Below are positions 1 to 11,841 of a DNA stretch of 64,000 bases, in pieces. Positions within the stretch are counted from its first letter, which is position 1; the number at the start of each line of letters is the position of its first letter. The notes under the pieces were generated by a model, which saw nothing but the letters and a program-made list of their open reading frames with translations, searched no databases and had not been told where the DNA came from. The position numbers and the translations under genes were made by a program. This DNA comes from Magicicada septendecula (lineage: Eukaryota > Arthropoda > Insecta > Hemiptera > Cicadidae), in the NCBI GenBank assembly GCA_034769895.1, contig CM068370.1:40381844-40445843 (forward strand), in the 5' to 3' direction.

Positions 1-303
1 ATTTATGTCACCCTTTAACTCATGGAATTTAATATCAGAATCACTCTTCTGTTCTTTATTTTGTTCTAAGAGTAATTGTAACATACTCATTACATCACTA
101 TTGAATTGGACATTACATTTTGTTGAAGTCGGGGTCAATTGCACGCCCGAATCTTCAGTTACATTACTCTGATCAGTTAAGTTTAACTCTGTTTTATCTT
201 GACTCGCGCTTGGAGTCGAATGTATCTCAAAATTACTCATATTTGACTCATCAAAATTTTCAACGTTAACTATTTCATTGATATCGTCACTATTCCCTGC
301 CAT
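1..303 (-). CDS. N-terminus of gag-like protein of an LTR element (partial)
   Basis: On the minus strand an ATG at 303-301 opens a frame that stays open to the window edge (about 101 residues). The N-terminus is acidic and Asn/Ser-rich and contains the motif IHSTP. The same motif (HSTP) occurs at a similar place in the gag-like protein at 24958-25335, and NSTPVATK occurs in the one at 11842-13697. The frame lies about 190 bases downstream, in minus-strand terms, of a primer-binding site and LTR, which is where a gag gene belongs. No capsid or zinc-knuckle motif is visible in this short piece. Function is inferred from position and from similarity to the two other copies in this window. Confidence 0.55.
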   Translation of the reverse strand, partial: MAGNSDDINEIVNVENFDESNMSNFEIHSTPSASQDKTELNLTDQSNVTEDSGVQLTPTSTKCNVQFNSDVMSMLQLLLEQNKEQKSDSDIKFHELKGDIN

Positions 304-475
304 TTTTTATAAGTTTAAAAAAAGTTACATAAGAATTTTAACCTTATCCACTATTAACTTAACCCTTTTAATATATCACGATGTTTATATAATTTACCAA
401 AACGTCCTCCCTCTCAAATAACCCTTTCTGCAGCTTAATTAGGTCTGGCGAATATAGGTTGTAACCTATACTCGC

Positions 476-493
476 GTCCCTGTTCGGGCGCCA
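476..493 (-). promoter_or_regulatory. tRNA-Lys-type primer-binding site
   Basis: The minus strand reads TGGCGCCCGAACAGGGAC, which I recognise as the classic primer-binding site complementary to the 3' end of tRNA-Lys3. It starts two bases inside the edge of the LTR at 496-1566. It sets the element's orientation as minus strand and fixes the inner edge of the 5' LTR. Confidence 0.8.
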
Positions 494-495
494 AA

Positions 496-1566
496 TGTAA
501 CTCTTCAAATTAATTACAAAACTATAATTATATTTATCTCTTACCTTAGGGTTTTTCTTCCAAAGTCTTTCAGACGAAAACAGCTGCAGACAGGATTATT
601 TGTTTGAGTTACGAATAATTACGCTAACACATGTTATGTAATGAATGGCGCTTATTTATTTTTCTTTAATTAATTTCCCTCTTTACTCTCGGTAGAACAA
701 CAGTTTACACAAAAATCGCTTAATTACTTATTACATGAAAGTGATATAAAAAAGTTACTACAATGGTCTTTGCATCATCCCCTTACAACAGCAAGATAAT
801 GCAAAAAATTTTACAATTAATTAATTTACTCAATCTATGAACCAGTATTTTACTTTGTAGGTACGTACCCCAAACTTACGCTCTCACTCACTCTCTCTCT
901 CTCACCCTTCTATTTCATTTAGTTAATTTGGTTAGTATTCTACCCATTATATCTGTGAAATTTAAAAGTTTTGGCCAATTAGTTACTGATGGTACTTAAC
1001 CGTTCCAGGTGTCTCTCGGTGAGTTGTACAATCGCTGTTTGTTCAACATTACGGTTCACTCCGCGTTTAGTTGTTTTTTTTTCTCGGGTACACTGGTTAA
1101 TTCACGTCAGTGTTATGACCATCAGTCACCACTGTTCAAATTATACGTATATTATTTATTTAGTCGGCCGACGTAACTTTTCGCACTTAGAAAGTCACTT
1201 GAAGTTTTTTAGGCTGGCCGCGCGTTATACAGTTTTTTATATTAGTTTTAGTATTTTCAAAGATAGGCCTACTCTTAACTGCGGCCTATCTTACACCCGA
1301 GGCCACTAAGTAATTTTTATCTGCACTGTATGCTGCTTATTACCACTCTCTCTGATGACACACAGCAGACTGGGTTTCACACACAAGCCTGCTGCTATGT
1401 GATTGTGCAATGCGTCTGGCAGTTGTTTTGGCTGGCTGTGTATGTTGCATTGCTGTACTGGAGGCTCCTTACAGGTGAAAGTCTGGCAATTTAGAAAGTG
1501 CTTAAAATGATGATTTGAATTAATATGAAATTAAACTGGGGTGGCTCACAAATCCGTACCGTCACA
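496..1566 (-). repeat. 5' LTR of a partly visible LTR retrotransposon
   Basis: The inner edge is set by the TG at 496-497 beside the primer-binding site. The outer edge is placed at the CA of 'accgtcaca' at 1565-1566, because the LTR at 25539-26706 ends in 'accgttaca'. The length (1071 bp) is close to the 1147-1168 bp of the other two families here. The rest of the element and its second LTR lie left of the window, so the outer edge cannot be confirmed by a pair. ORFs inside it are not credible genes. Confidence 0.5.
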
Positions 1567-3169
1567 TTGTGTCATAAACCAAGTATGCAAAATAAGAAAA
1601 TTCCTAAGTTGATTCATTTGTATCTGTGTTTAACTAGTTTGTTAGCAAGTAAAACATACCTCATAGGCCATACCGCCTGAATGTTGTGGACCCTTATCAT
1701 CTCTGTCTCAGATAACTTCAGTTTTATGTAGGAAAATTTTGAGGTTATATTGTAGACAGATTTGGTGTAACCAACTAAAAAGCAAGTGGAAAGTTCTCTT
1801 CAGTCTGTTCTGTTATCATGACTAAGAAGTAACAAACATAACTAAGTCTGCCGGTGCAGGTCTAGTTGCTCTAGAAGCATAATTAAAATTATTGATAACT
1901 TCGTTTGTTGTAAACGTTAAAATTTACAGTATAAAAATCAAGTACCGTTTAAATGACCATTAATTTAAGTTCAGTATGATGTCCACGCTATGACATTTGA
2001 TCTTACTAACTAAGGTAAATTCTGTAAGACTAAAGAAACATTCTTTTTTAGTTATTAAAAAAATGTGTTTTTTCTACCAATAAGCACTTGTTCTGAAGGG
2101 GTCAGTATATAGTATTGTACTGAAAATTATTGTATGGAAAGAGGGTAAACTTATCAGATTCAGCATTTTTCAATAAACGTACCCATACAGTTTTTTCTTC
2201 AATAATTTTTTTTAATATTGTTTTTTGTTTTTTATTGTCAGTATAAACAAGTCAATTCACATCGAAGATAAAAAGTGTGTTTTTCAACACCAGAGATAAC
2301 TACCAGGGATACAGCTCTGGGACTCTTTTTTTTCATTTTTTAAGTCAGAAACCATTAAATTTACCCTTGGAACAGAAATCAAGGCAAAATTTTGGCAAAC
2401 CATAAATCGAAAACGAAGCATTTTTGAATCTATGTTTACACTAAATTTCTTCTTTATTTCAGCCTGTAGAATGCATTCCTGAAGTATGTCCCATTCCTCA
2501 TGGAACACTCTGTATAAGACCCGACAGCGCTGGTCTGAAATATTTCACTGCCACGATTAGTCCCATCAGTCAAAGAGAGATACACACAGTACAAAGAATA
2601 AATAATAAGAGATAACCAGCTAAAAAAGGCACCACTGACATTTTGTTATTCTTTTTCACAAAGTTATGAAAGCCATGTGTCTGCTGACCGTGATGAGAAT
2701 CTACTTTGATGTGGGGCCTTATAAGAAATCATTTTAACTGAATAATAATTTATGTACCAGTTGAAAGTATTATGCAGAGATTGGGTAACTCTCTGGGTTT
2801 AGTTATCAACCATCCATTGATGTGCCAATTCCCATCTTATGAATCGAAAAGACCTGCTTGTGCCGGAGAGCTGTCTGATTATGTTTGTTGTATAACAGTA
2901 ACAAAATTCAAATTATGTTGAGTTCGGAATGTTTTGAGACCAATTTTGTGGGTTTTACTTTGCAATGATGTCTGTGTATTCATATTCTTTCTTAATGATT
3001 CAGATGTCAGGATTAGCGTACAGTGCAGAATATAAATTGTACCTGTCAGAATAATTTCAAAATTGTATTTATGTTATAACTTCTGCCTACATTTATGTGG
3101 ATACAATAGTGTATACACAACTTGAAATTCAAACAGTCTCTTGCATTACAATAAGTTGTAGGTAGAAAC
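1567..3169. other. Non-coding stretch, no gene recognised
   Basis: AT-rich DNA with no convincing coding frame. A short minus-strand frame (2284-2508) begins at a sequence resembling the terminal consensus of some insect DNA transposons (near 2490-2515, 'acagagtgttccatgagg' on the minus strand). No matching second end was found. It may be an intron or flank of the ZMYND8-like gene, but no exon could be supported. Confidence 0.5.
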
Positions 3170-3749
3170 TTAACACTTTTGGACGTCAATTGACGTCCTG
3201 AAGTTTCAATGTGTTTTGCATGATTCCATATGTATAATGACGTCCTTGGAGCTGTTTTGAAATATCAGGCCTTGTAGTACCCAAATCATCTGCTAGATCC
3301 CATATGCTTTCACTTTCGTAGGTACGGTTGACATGAAACAGCGCGCGGCAAACGTTATGTTAGTTGGCTAAACACCACTTATATGTCAAAATGTCAGACG
3401 CGTTTCTTGTAAAAAAATTACAAAAGTAATTAACCAATCTTTATAAACCAATATACATTATAAACATTATGTAATGTATTGTTTAATCCATTTCTATCAA
3501 GTTAAAATAAAATTGCGAGTTTCTAGTAACAATATGGATGTGTTTTGGCCAATTTTTTTTCTTCCAAAAACGTCACTTTTATTAAAAGCATTTACAGGGA
3601 AAATAACCAACACAATGACATACAGTATACACCATTTTAAAGAAGACACTTAGATCTTCATAAAAACATAGGTAGCATATTTTTTTACCATATAGTTTAG
3701 AAGATACAACATTTTAAATATATGCAAAAATGGCCCGGCATGGGCGAAG

Positions 3750-4898
3750 TGTTATTATACGATTTGTTACACAATTATAAAAACAATATAAATCTCCCAC
3801 TTACCTTAAATTTGGGTCCAGGATTCCAGCACAAACTGTGAATGTAAACGTGATTTTGGGGTTGTTAAAATAATACACTCGACTATCATTAAAATATAAT
3901 AAGCTTCAAATTTTATTAAAATTTGATTCATTTATATTCCTTTAAATTTCTTTCGTACATACTTTCTCCCAACTATTGTCACATTATTATTTCACACAAC
4001 TGTGCTTTAATACATTTCTTACAAGCATTTGTTAACCATAATATTATTAAAATATATTCATATTACTTATTCTACCTGTTAATTTATTAAATCTAAATAA
4101 GGCGAACCCAGCTTGCTCACACTCAACTCTCATTCCATTTACCCCCTATTTATTTATTTTAGGCAATCATTGAAATAATTTTGATTTAATACGGTTACTT
4201 GCTGTAGTGGCGTCTCCCCGACCTCGTGGCGCATCACACACAAAGTTCTCTTTTGGGTGTCTAGAAGTTTATGATTTCACATCCTTTATGCTTCACTGAA
4301 TACTTTGGGACATCGTTTCACCACTTATATTTTCTTTTAATTGATAATAAAAAATTTATTGATGCGCCACGTTTGGTGGGCTGGCTGGCCAGGCGTAGCT
4401 TCGGTTGGTAACTGCGCAGAGTGTTAACAAGGTACCCCACTCCCCAAGTTTTGGACAAGACGGAAATTACCAATGCCTTCTGTTGTTAAAATGTTTGTCA
4501 CTGTACCCGAGGTATGGGTTATTCATGGGTGTTAGACGTTGACGAAATTTTGAGGCCACTAGTCACGTCACTCAAATGGGCGTGTTTTGTATCATGCTTC
4601 CGTCCACAATCAAACACGTGCTGAGATATTTTTTACAGCTTAGCCATGTTGTTTGATTTCATTTGAGGCGTCTTAGCGTCCTGTCCGCGCACGTGCTCAA
4701 GTTGTGCGCTTGAGTGCGTCACACATCACCCGTTTTCTTGGAATTCAACTGCGTTCTCCGGTCACACCTTGCAAATTACAACGTTGTTACTGCGTTCTTT
4801 GTTTGACTGTAACCGTTTTACGTAGGGGACTAGTTGCCGTATTTATAAATTGATTAAAATATGAAATAAAATAAAACACCCCATTTTGTCCCATTACA
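3750..4898 (-). repeat. 3' LTR of element 1
   Basis: Nearly identical over its whole length to 13924-15070, with only scattered substitutions and small indels, so insertion is relatively recent. It begins TGTTATTATACG and ends CCCATTACA on the + strand. Confidence 0.9.
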
Positions 4899-4947
4899 AT
4901 ACCCCCAATGAGAGGTCTTTTGTCGAGACAGAAGAACTCGCATTGCT
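4899..4947 (-). promoter_or_regulatory. Polypurine tract and adjoining hairpin of element 1
   Basis: On the minus strand a G-run (GGGGG, from ccccc at 4902-4906) sits directly before the 3' LTR, as expected for a polypurine tract that primes plus-strand synthesis. Next to it, 4907-4946 forms an imperfect hairpin: arms beginning CAATG and ending CATTG, with a loop around 4926-4929. The same arrangement occurs in element 2 at 22922-22974. Confidence 0.6.
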
Positions 4948-7900
4948 AAACCCATAAGAGGATCGGTGAGGATATGGTGCCAACAACCCCCCGTTAATTT
5001 CTTAACACATCATGGGTAAACTACCCCCCCTAGCTCGGCGACCATGGCTGCACCTGACCGAGATTACTGGACTTCTCTACTCGAGATCCCAACACCATAA
5101 TATCGGACAGATACGCACTATAATGCACCTCACCTTCCAACATTGCACCCCAAAATCAAAACCCTGGCCTTATACCATACCAAATCCTCAACCGATATGT
5201 CCCCCTTACATGCACACTGGGTTGCCTTCAGCAAGTCTGGGCGCGTACATATACTCATTCCTATATTCTAAACAAACTCCCTAAAATATTTTAAAATCAT
5301 TTTTCCAACTCAAAATATAGCAAACAAATTAAATTCAAATCATTAAATTTGGTTAATATTTCATTTAAGTTCAAAATCAACCTGTTATATTACCATTACT
5401 TTCATCAAAAATAAAAAATCTTTTACAAGAATCTATCAAATTTATCAATTTTCTTCACTACTACTAATAATCATAAAAAACAAATAAACTGAACATCTTA
5501 TCAAAACATAAATGCACTTATACTAATATTTGTTTACAACACATATATACTAAACCATATAATTCAATAAACACACTAGTAATACACACAAACAATAATA
5601 TACTTGAAACTCAAACATCATCTATATGGCAGGCATAAAAAAATTTAAAATTTTTTTCAAAAAAAAAATTTTAATTTACTAAAATATCTCTTTTCTCAAA
5701 CTTCAGACAAACAAAAATATTTAATTCAATAAAAAAAAAACAAAATGGCATCAATCAATTACTAGAAACGGGTCTTGTCTCTAACATCACCCATCAGCTG
5801 ATCTCTCTGGGTCAAGTGAATGACCTTGACATATATATGTTACACAAAGCTACATCATAAAATACATGAAACGTCCTTAAAATTACCTTCAAACATAGTA
5901 CAACATAATAAAATAGGACATTTAAAATTAACATGGTTATTATTATCTTGCAATAAACAATAAAATTTACATTTAAATTGACCACAATTTACACATTTTA
6001 TAGCTTTATATCATTCTCAAATTCTATTACAATCTGTCACTTGTTTCAATTCTTATTACATTTTGACTATGACTTTCTTTCTTTAATATTTTCATTCTCG
6101 GTTAGTTTGGGTGACTCTCAATTATTCATAATGATTTGATTTATTAACTTGGCATTTACATATAACCTTACCCCACTTATACTCACTTAACAGCTTTTAC
6201 CTTATGACACCCATCTATCAAAACGTCTACCAACCATTCTCTACCTCTAACTTACTACTCAAACTCATTTTGCCTCATTCTACCCTTATAACAAAATACT
6301 CTAGGGGTAGCCCTTTGTATTCAGGATGTGTGTTCCCTTCCCAATGCTCATTCCCTTATTTGGTTCCTGGACCCTCCCTAGGTAACCCTTTCCGGCACAT
6401 GTCGGTTCCCCTTCCGCCACAATGCGTTTCGTTGAGGACTCCTTATCACACCACCCCCCTTACAAAATCACCATCAACTAATTACTCTCCCAATACATCA
6501 CTTTCATCTACAAAATATCTCCATTTCTTTATTACCCCAATATATCATTCATTACTCTACATATTTTCCCCATAGCTACTGTGTCACTATCAATACTCAA
6601 ATTCTACATTACGTTTATTCACAATAATATTGTTCTCTCTAACACCCCTTCAAAATTGACTTGATTTGCTTAAATGCCCTACTTAAACAATTACTATCAC
6701 CCAAATTCTAACATTTACCACATTTTACATTTTAACTCTTGAAAATTCAAAACTATCTCAAATACATCTCCATCACTTACTTAAAACATTACAAGTTTAT
6801 TATTGACACATTTAATTATTTAAAATCTGCAAATTGTTTATAAATGACATATTACATATGTAACCCCAGCAATCAGCTGATGTTCTTGGTCAGGTGACTG
6901 AACCACTCTAACTACGTTTCCAACCATTACACCATGTGAAATACATTACACGTTTACAATCCTTATATTCTAGCATAATAAAATAATAACACAACAAGAC
7001 ATAATAAACACAATATAATAAACATCTACTGCACCTATTTCTCAAATCAAAACAAAATTATTTAGTCAGCTCAGTAGCGAGTCACCATCATTAAGTTACA
7101 AAATTTTAATTCGTTACTCCCCTGAGTAACCTCCCTGCCACACACACTATTGTACCCCCCACTGAACTGTGGCGTTCAGCTGCTTCCACAAGGACGGCAA
7201 TGGTGGAGGAGCATCTCCTTGTCCTTGCTTCAGCATTACATTTTTTTAAAGTGTCAGATATCATAATATCCAAAGGTTACATATTTATACACCCTTAATG
7301 CGGGTCTATCACCTGGTTAACTGTTCCCACGCGAACAGAGTGATAGCCGCTGTTCCATAGTTCCGGGGATTTCCCCTAAGTCACCCCCCATTAATTTCAA
7401 ATCTACCAATTTCAAGCACAACCAACCATGGTCAGGTTTACAATTGCTGCCCACAGTTGGCTGTCGTCCAAAACCACGATTAGTGCTGGTAAGGCAGTAA
7501 TCGCCCGAAAAGGCGGGGAATTCAACTCTCATTTCAGGCATGTTCTCTTCATCTGATAATACACTGCACGGCAACAAATCAACATATAATATGAAATTAT
7601 ATAACAAGTTGTGCAGTGTATATTATGCCAGTTTGGCCTCCGATGATGGTAACATACCTTGATGTTACCACCAACACTCATCGCTATCTGCAGTGGCACA
7701 TGCCACCACCGCAATAGCATAACTAATAGCTAAGCTTAAACCCTTCTGCATTTATTAACTACATTCTACAAATGACTCTCTCTCCTAAATACACCAAACA
7801 ACCCCCCAAAATTACCCATATATCTTGTATAATATAACATGATAAACATGAACAATTCCATTGCTACATTTAACCAAACAATTCACATTTAAATAATTTT

Positions 7901-8032
7901 TTATATAATTTTTTATAAAAAATTATCAACATTACAACTTGAACTTTCTATTAACTCTTTTTTATTTATACTCTAAATTATTTAACATTTATTGGACCAT
8001 TAGATTCTCCCAAAACTTCAAATTTATTATTA
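4948..8032. other. Internal region of element 1 without recognisable genes
   Basis: About 3 kb of AT-rich sequence between the polypurine tract and the nested LTR unit. Short frames at 5012-5284, 6204-6575 and 7317-7720 are unlike any protein I know. The piece near 5060-5115 (containing ctcgagatcccaacacc) is shared with element 2 near 23100-23130, so part of it is conserved family sequence rather than random insertion. No pol motif was seen on either strand. Confidence 0.6.
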
Positions 8033-8036
8033 ACAT

Positions 8037-11000
8037 TGTTACAACACAAACAAGCTACCCCAATACCAGGAATAAAAAAGATGATAATAAATATAAATAT
8101 ACTTCATATTAAATAAAATGATTAAATATAAATAAAATATAAAGACGGTGACACGACAAACGACGACATGACCTAACCCAAGTGATTGACCAAACAAACA
8201 GGAAAACGACAAAGAAGGGAAAAAACCAAAACCAAAGAAGAATGAAGACAATTGAAGGAAATGAACGAATTCATACTACCAAATAAAATAAAACCAAACG
8301 AGAAGGGGAGAACCACATTAAAATGAAGCCAATTGAAAATGAAGGAGAAGAAGAAGAAGAAAAATGAAGAGGAAACGAAGTGAAACCAAGGGATAAGAAA
8401 CACCACAAATATAAAAGGGAGAAATGGTACACTCAAATATAATATTGGGAATAAAACCATTAATTATCCAATACCAGAAATAAATATTATTCTCAAGGAA
8501 ATAATTGATATAACTGTTTTAACCAAAACAGTAAAGTAATATTATAAAAAGAAAAAGTACACTAACCCAAAAAATTAGAGTTAGATATAGTAAAAATCTA
8601 TAGGAAAATAACATTAATAATACTGTGTATAATTTGTAATGAAAGATATGTGAGAGAGTGAGGAAGTGACGAAGAGAAATAATTATAGGGATTACCCACT
8701 AAGAAACACTTAATATAAACAGTTCAAAAGTGCAATAGTGAAAGTGTGAAACCCCAAAATGGTTAGAAACCATAATAATTATAATAAAACACTCAATAAT
8801 CAATAAGAAACAATAATTGATTAATAGTGAATCCAATTATAAATAAGAGTAAGGTTTATAGGATAATATTAGATGTAAGCATTTCATAATGTGGAATAAA
8901 CACTGAAGAGTGATAAGAAAACACTGTGTGAGTAGAAGTGATACAAATTAGTAATTAGAAATATAAAGTTTTAATAATAATAGTAAATGGAAACAATTAG
9001 TGATATGAAACGAACACTGGAAAGTGATAATAACATTGTCCATTAAGAGATTTAAGATTAGTTGTAAACGATTGTATTTAAAGGGGGAGTATCCCATGTA
9101 AAGATAAACAGCTAGTATTAACATGGATTGAGAGTAGAGTTTAATTAGGAAATAAGCAAGTAATAATAAATAAATAAACACCCTAGATTGTAAGGGAAAA
9201 CCAATTGTTCAAAAGGTGATGTTAGTTAACACCCAAAAAATAGTAATTAATGAATTGAGTTGTAAACAAACTTTACTTAATAATGGTAAAATAATTGTAT
9301 GATTATATTTATGAATAGGGTATGACTGAAGAATTTGTACAGAGCATACGCCTAGATGTTATGTTTTTTAATTGAGGAAGAATAGGGAGTGGTAGCCATA
9401 TTATTTAACAAAGGCAAAATAGAGGATTAAGAAGTTAAGACAATACAAATCTAATTATAATATAAAAACAATAAATGTAGAAAATAACAGAACCGCTAAT
9501 CAAACAAAATACATTAGAATAAAATGAAACATCATTTATATAAATTCAGTAGATATAGTTAATGGATACTAGTGCATCTGAAATGCCTAACTGTCAAAAC
9601 CAATAATTACAAATTGTATAAAATCCACAAGGAAACTAACAATCTAAGGCAAGTAACTAACCAAAAATAATGTATAAATCATTTTAAAAGAAAAATGTTA
9701 CAATAAGAGCTTAAATTAAAAGAAATATGTAATTATCAAATGTTAACATAATTAGACAAAAGTTAATATCTAATAGAACATGACCTTATGAGGTACTATT
9801 TTAATCTTTGAAAGGAAATAAATACAATAGTGATAATATTTAATACCCAGGAAGGAAGACAGAAGAATAAAATCAATCAGAAACTGTATAGTAAATTTGA
9901 ATAAATTTCAAATATAATAACAATGCTTATAAACTAGGCCTTAGCCAATCAAAGGATTTTGGTTTCCATAGAAACGGGCTGTTGGTTACTAATTTTCCGT
10001 TAAATTTGTTTACTCGTAAAATGACGCTTGGGTAGTAGGGACGCAAGATTTTGTATGACCGAAATTTTACTTTAAAAAGTTTAAAAAATATTCAAAAGTC
10101 AAAAACATGTACCAGTGAGGAGGAGAAGAAGAGGATTAACGTTTAACTGATGTCCAGGAACTAAATAAACGAAAATTAAAAGCAGAAATTCCCAAGACAA
10201 ATTAGAAAAAGACGCCAGCCGCCTAAACCACTCCAAATTTGATGAATTTTCCATTACCAAAGAACAACGAACTTTCACAAACCTTCTGAACTGATAAGTA
10301 TCATTTAAATACCCTAACCCTAATTCCTATTACTACACTGCCGAACAAATTGTAACCACACTTTATATTATTTAAGTACGGATAAGGTACGGTAGTGTAC
10401 TTTTTTATTGTAACCATATTTTATGTTTTCTTTATAATCTAAAGAACTCCAGATTTTGGGCGTGTTGATATATAGTGTACAAACAGTAGCCATGTTGGCA
10501 TCAGAATAACTCGTTTCAAAACTAATTTCGTCAGCTTGAGATATTGTGTTTCATGTTTTATGCCGGAGCAATTTTATTGAATACTAAATTATAATATTAT
10601 TGTCACATTGATGAATTACCAAACTATAATTAAAGAAACAGTACAGAGTGTAACCATTGTTTTATTTCATAGGAAATTGTATTATATATGAGTGTGTTAG
10701 CGAATTCACTGAACAGACAACTAGCGCTCTTGCTATCTGTGCAATACAGTAAGCTGTACAGAGGCGGGAACCGATTCGAACGCTCCAGCCGTCACCGCTG
10801 AAAACACCAAACTAACATATTATTCACAAATTTAATTGTTTTCAATAAACAATTTGGCGCCACCCGGGATTCACAAACCCCTATGAAATTACAGGTAAGG
10901 TTTCCACTAGGTTGTACTGATAATTGTGCAACGCTACGGACTTCGTTAGCAACAACCATTAAAGTAACGACAGGCGTGAGACGAACACACTAACACTTTA

Positions 11001-11164
11001 TACACATAAAAATCTGGTGTACATTTTACAGATACGACCAGAACACTTTGTTACAGATTGGCTTCCATCGCGGGGCTTTAAACGAAGACGACACATTCTA
11101 CTTCGTTACAGATTGGCGTCCATCGCGGGGCTTTACAAAGACGGACGTCATATACTTCATTACA
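8037..11164 (+). mobile_element. LTR-like unit E nested in element 1
   Basis: A 3128-bp insertion beginning TGTTACAACAC and ending CATTACA, flanked by an exact 4-bp duplication ACAT (8033-8036 and 11165-11168). It has TG..CA ends, purine-rich + strand sequence and no coding frame. Near its right end there are two tandem 55-bp units starting TTACAGATTGG (11051 and 11106), each with a CATCGCGGGGCTT core, and the element then stops at a third TTACA. The unit at 43068-52857 has the same layout. It may be a very long solo LTR or a small non-autonomous element; no internal LTR pair was found. Confidence 0.65.
10854..10871 (+). promoter_or_regulatory. Primer-binding-site-like sequence inside unit E
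   Basis: TTGGCGCCACCCGGGATTC follows 'caataaacaat' on the + strand, the layout of an LTR end followed by a primer-binding site. A possible splice donor (CAGGTAAGG, about 10892-10900) lies just downstream. No LTR start that pairs with it could be fixed, so it may be a relic of yet another retroelement. Confidence 0.3.
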
Positions 11165-11841
11165 ACATTCATTTTGCATCATTTCACAATAATATTTTAC
11201 CTAAGTTAGCTTCTTTCAAACTCATTTAGTGTCATCATAAGACTCTTTTACTTTACTTCAAGGTCATTATCAAATTCATACTTACAGTACATCACTCATA
11301 CACTGTCATAAACGCACAAATATAATCACCAAACACCAATAACTCCATGTACCTTCTGAAACATTATAACAACCATGTTATTCCACAAACTAAACACAAT
11401 TTAACATTTATTTATTTATTAATTATTATCAAATTCAAATCTCATAAAATAATTTAAATTTATCATCAAAATTCAATTATATAACATTTTAAATCAATCA
11501 AAAATATTTAAACCTCTCAAATTATTTTAATTCCATCAAGTATTGAAAGCACAACATATTCTAATCACCTTACTCCAAAACAATTACCATTCATTAATTA
11601 TTCTTGTTATTTATTTGGTCTACCAAAATTTTATTATTATCATTATTATTACATCAATTTCTACTACACACATACTGTTTGCATTACATACTTGTTGCCA
11701 TACAAACACAATTAATTTCACTAAAGGTTTATTTACAAATCTTTGTCATTATTGTTCAGTTTTCCACACTTCATCTCCTAAGTTAGCAAGGTCATACCCA
11801 CAAATTAAAATATTTAGAATGTCCATTTATTGAGTTTATAA

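Noticed and set aside
2450..2580. Possible upstream exon after tttatttcag
   Set aside because: Open for only a short stretch, no donor in phase, no resemblance to PHD, bromo or PWWP domains. The sequence looks like a transposon end.
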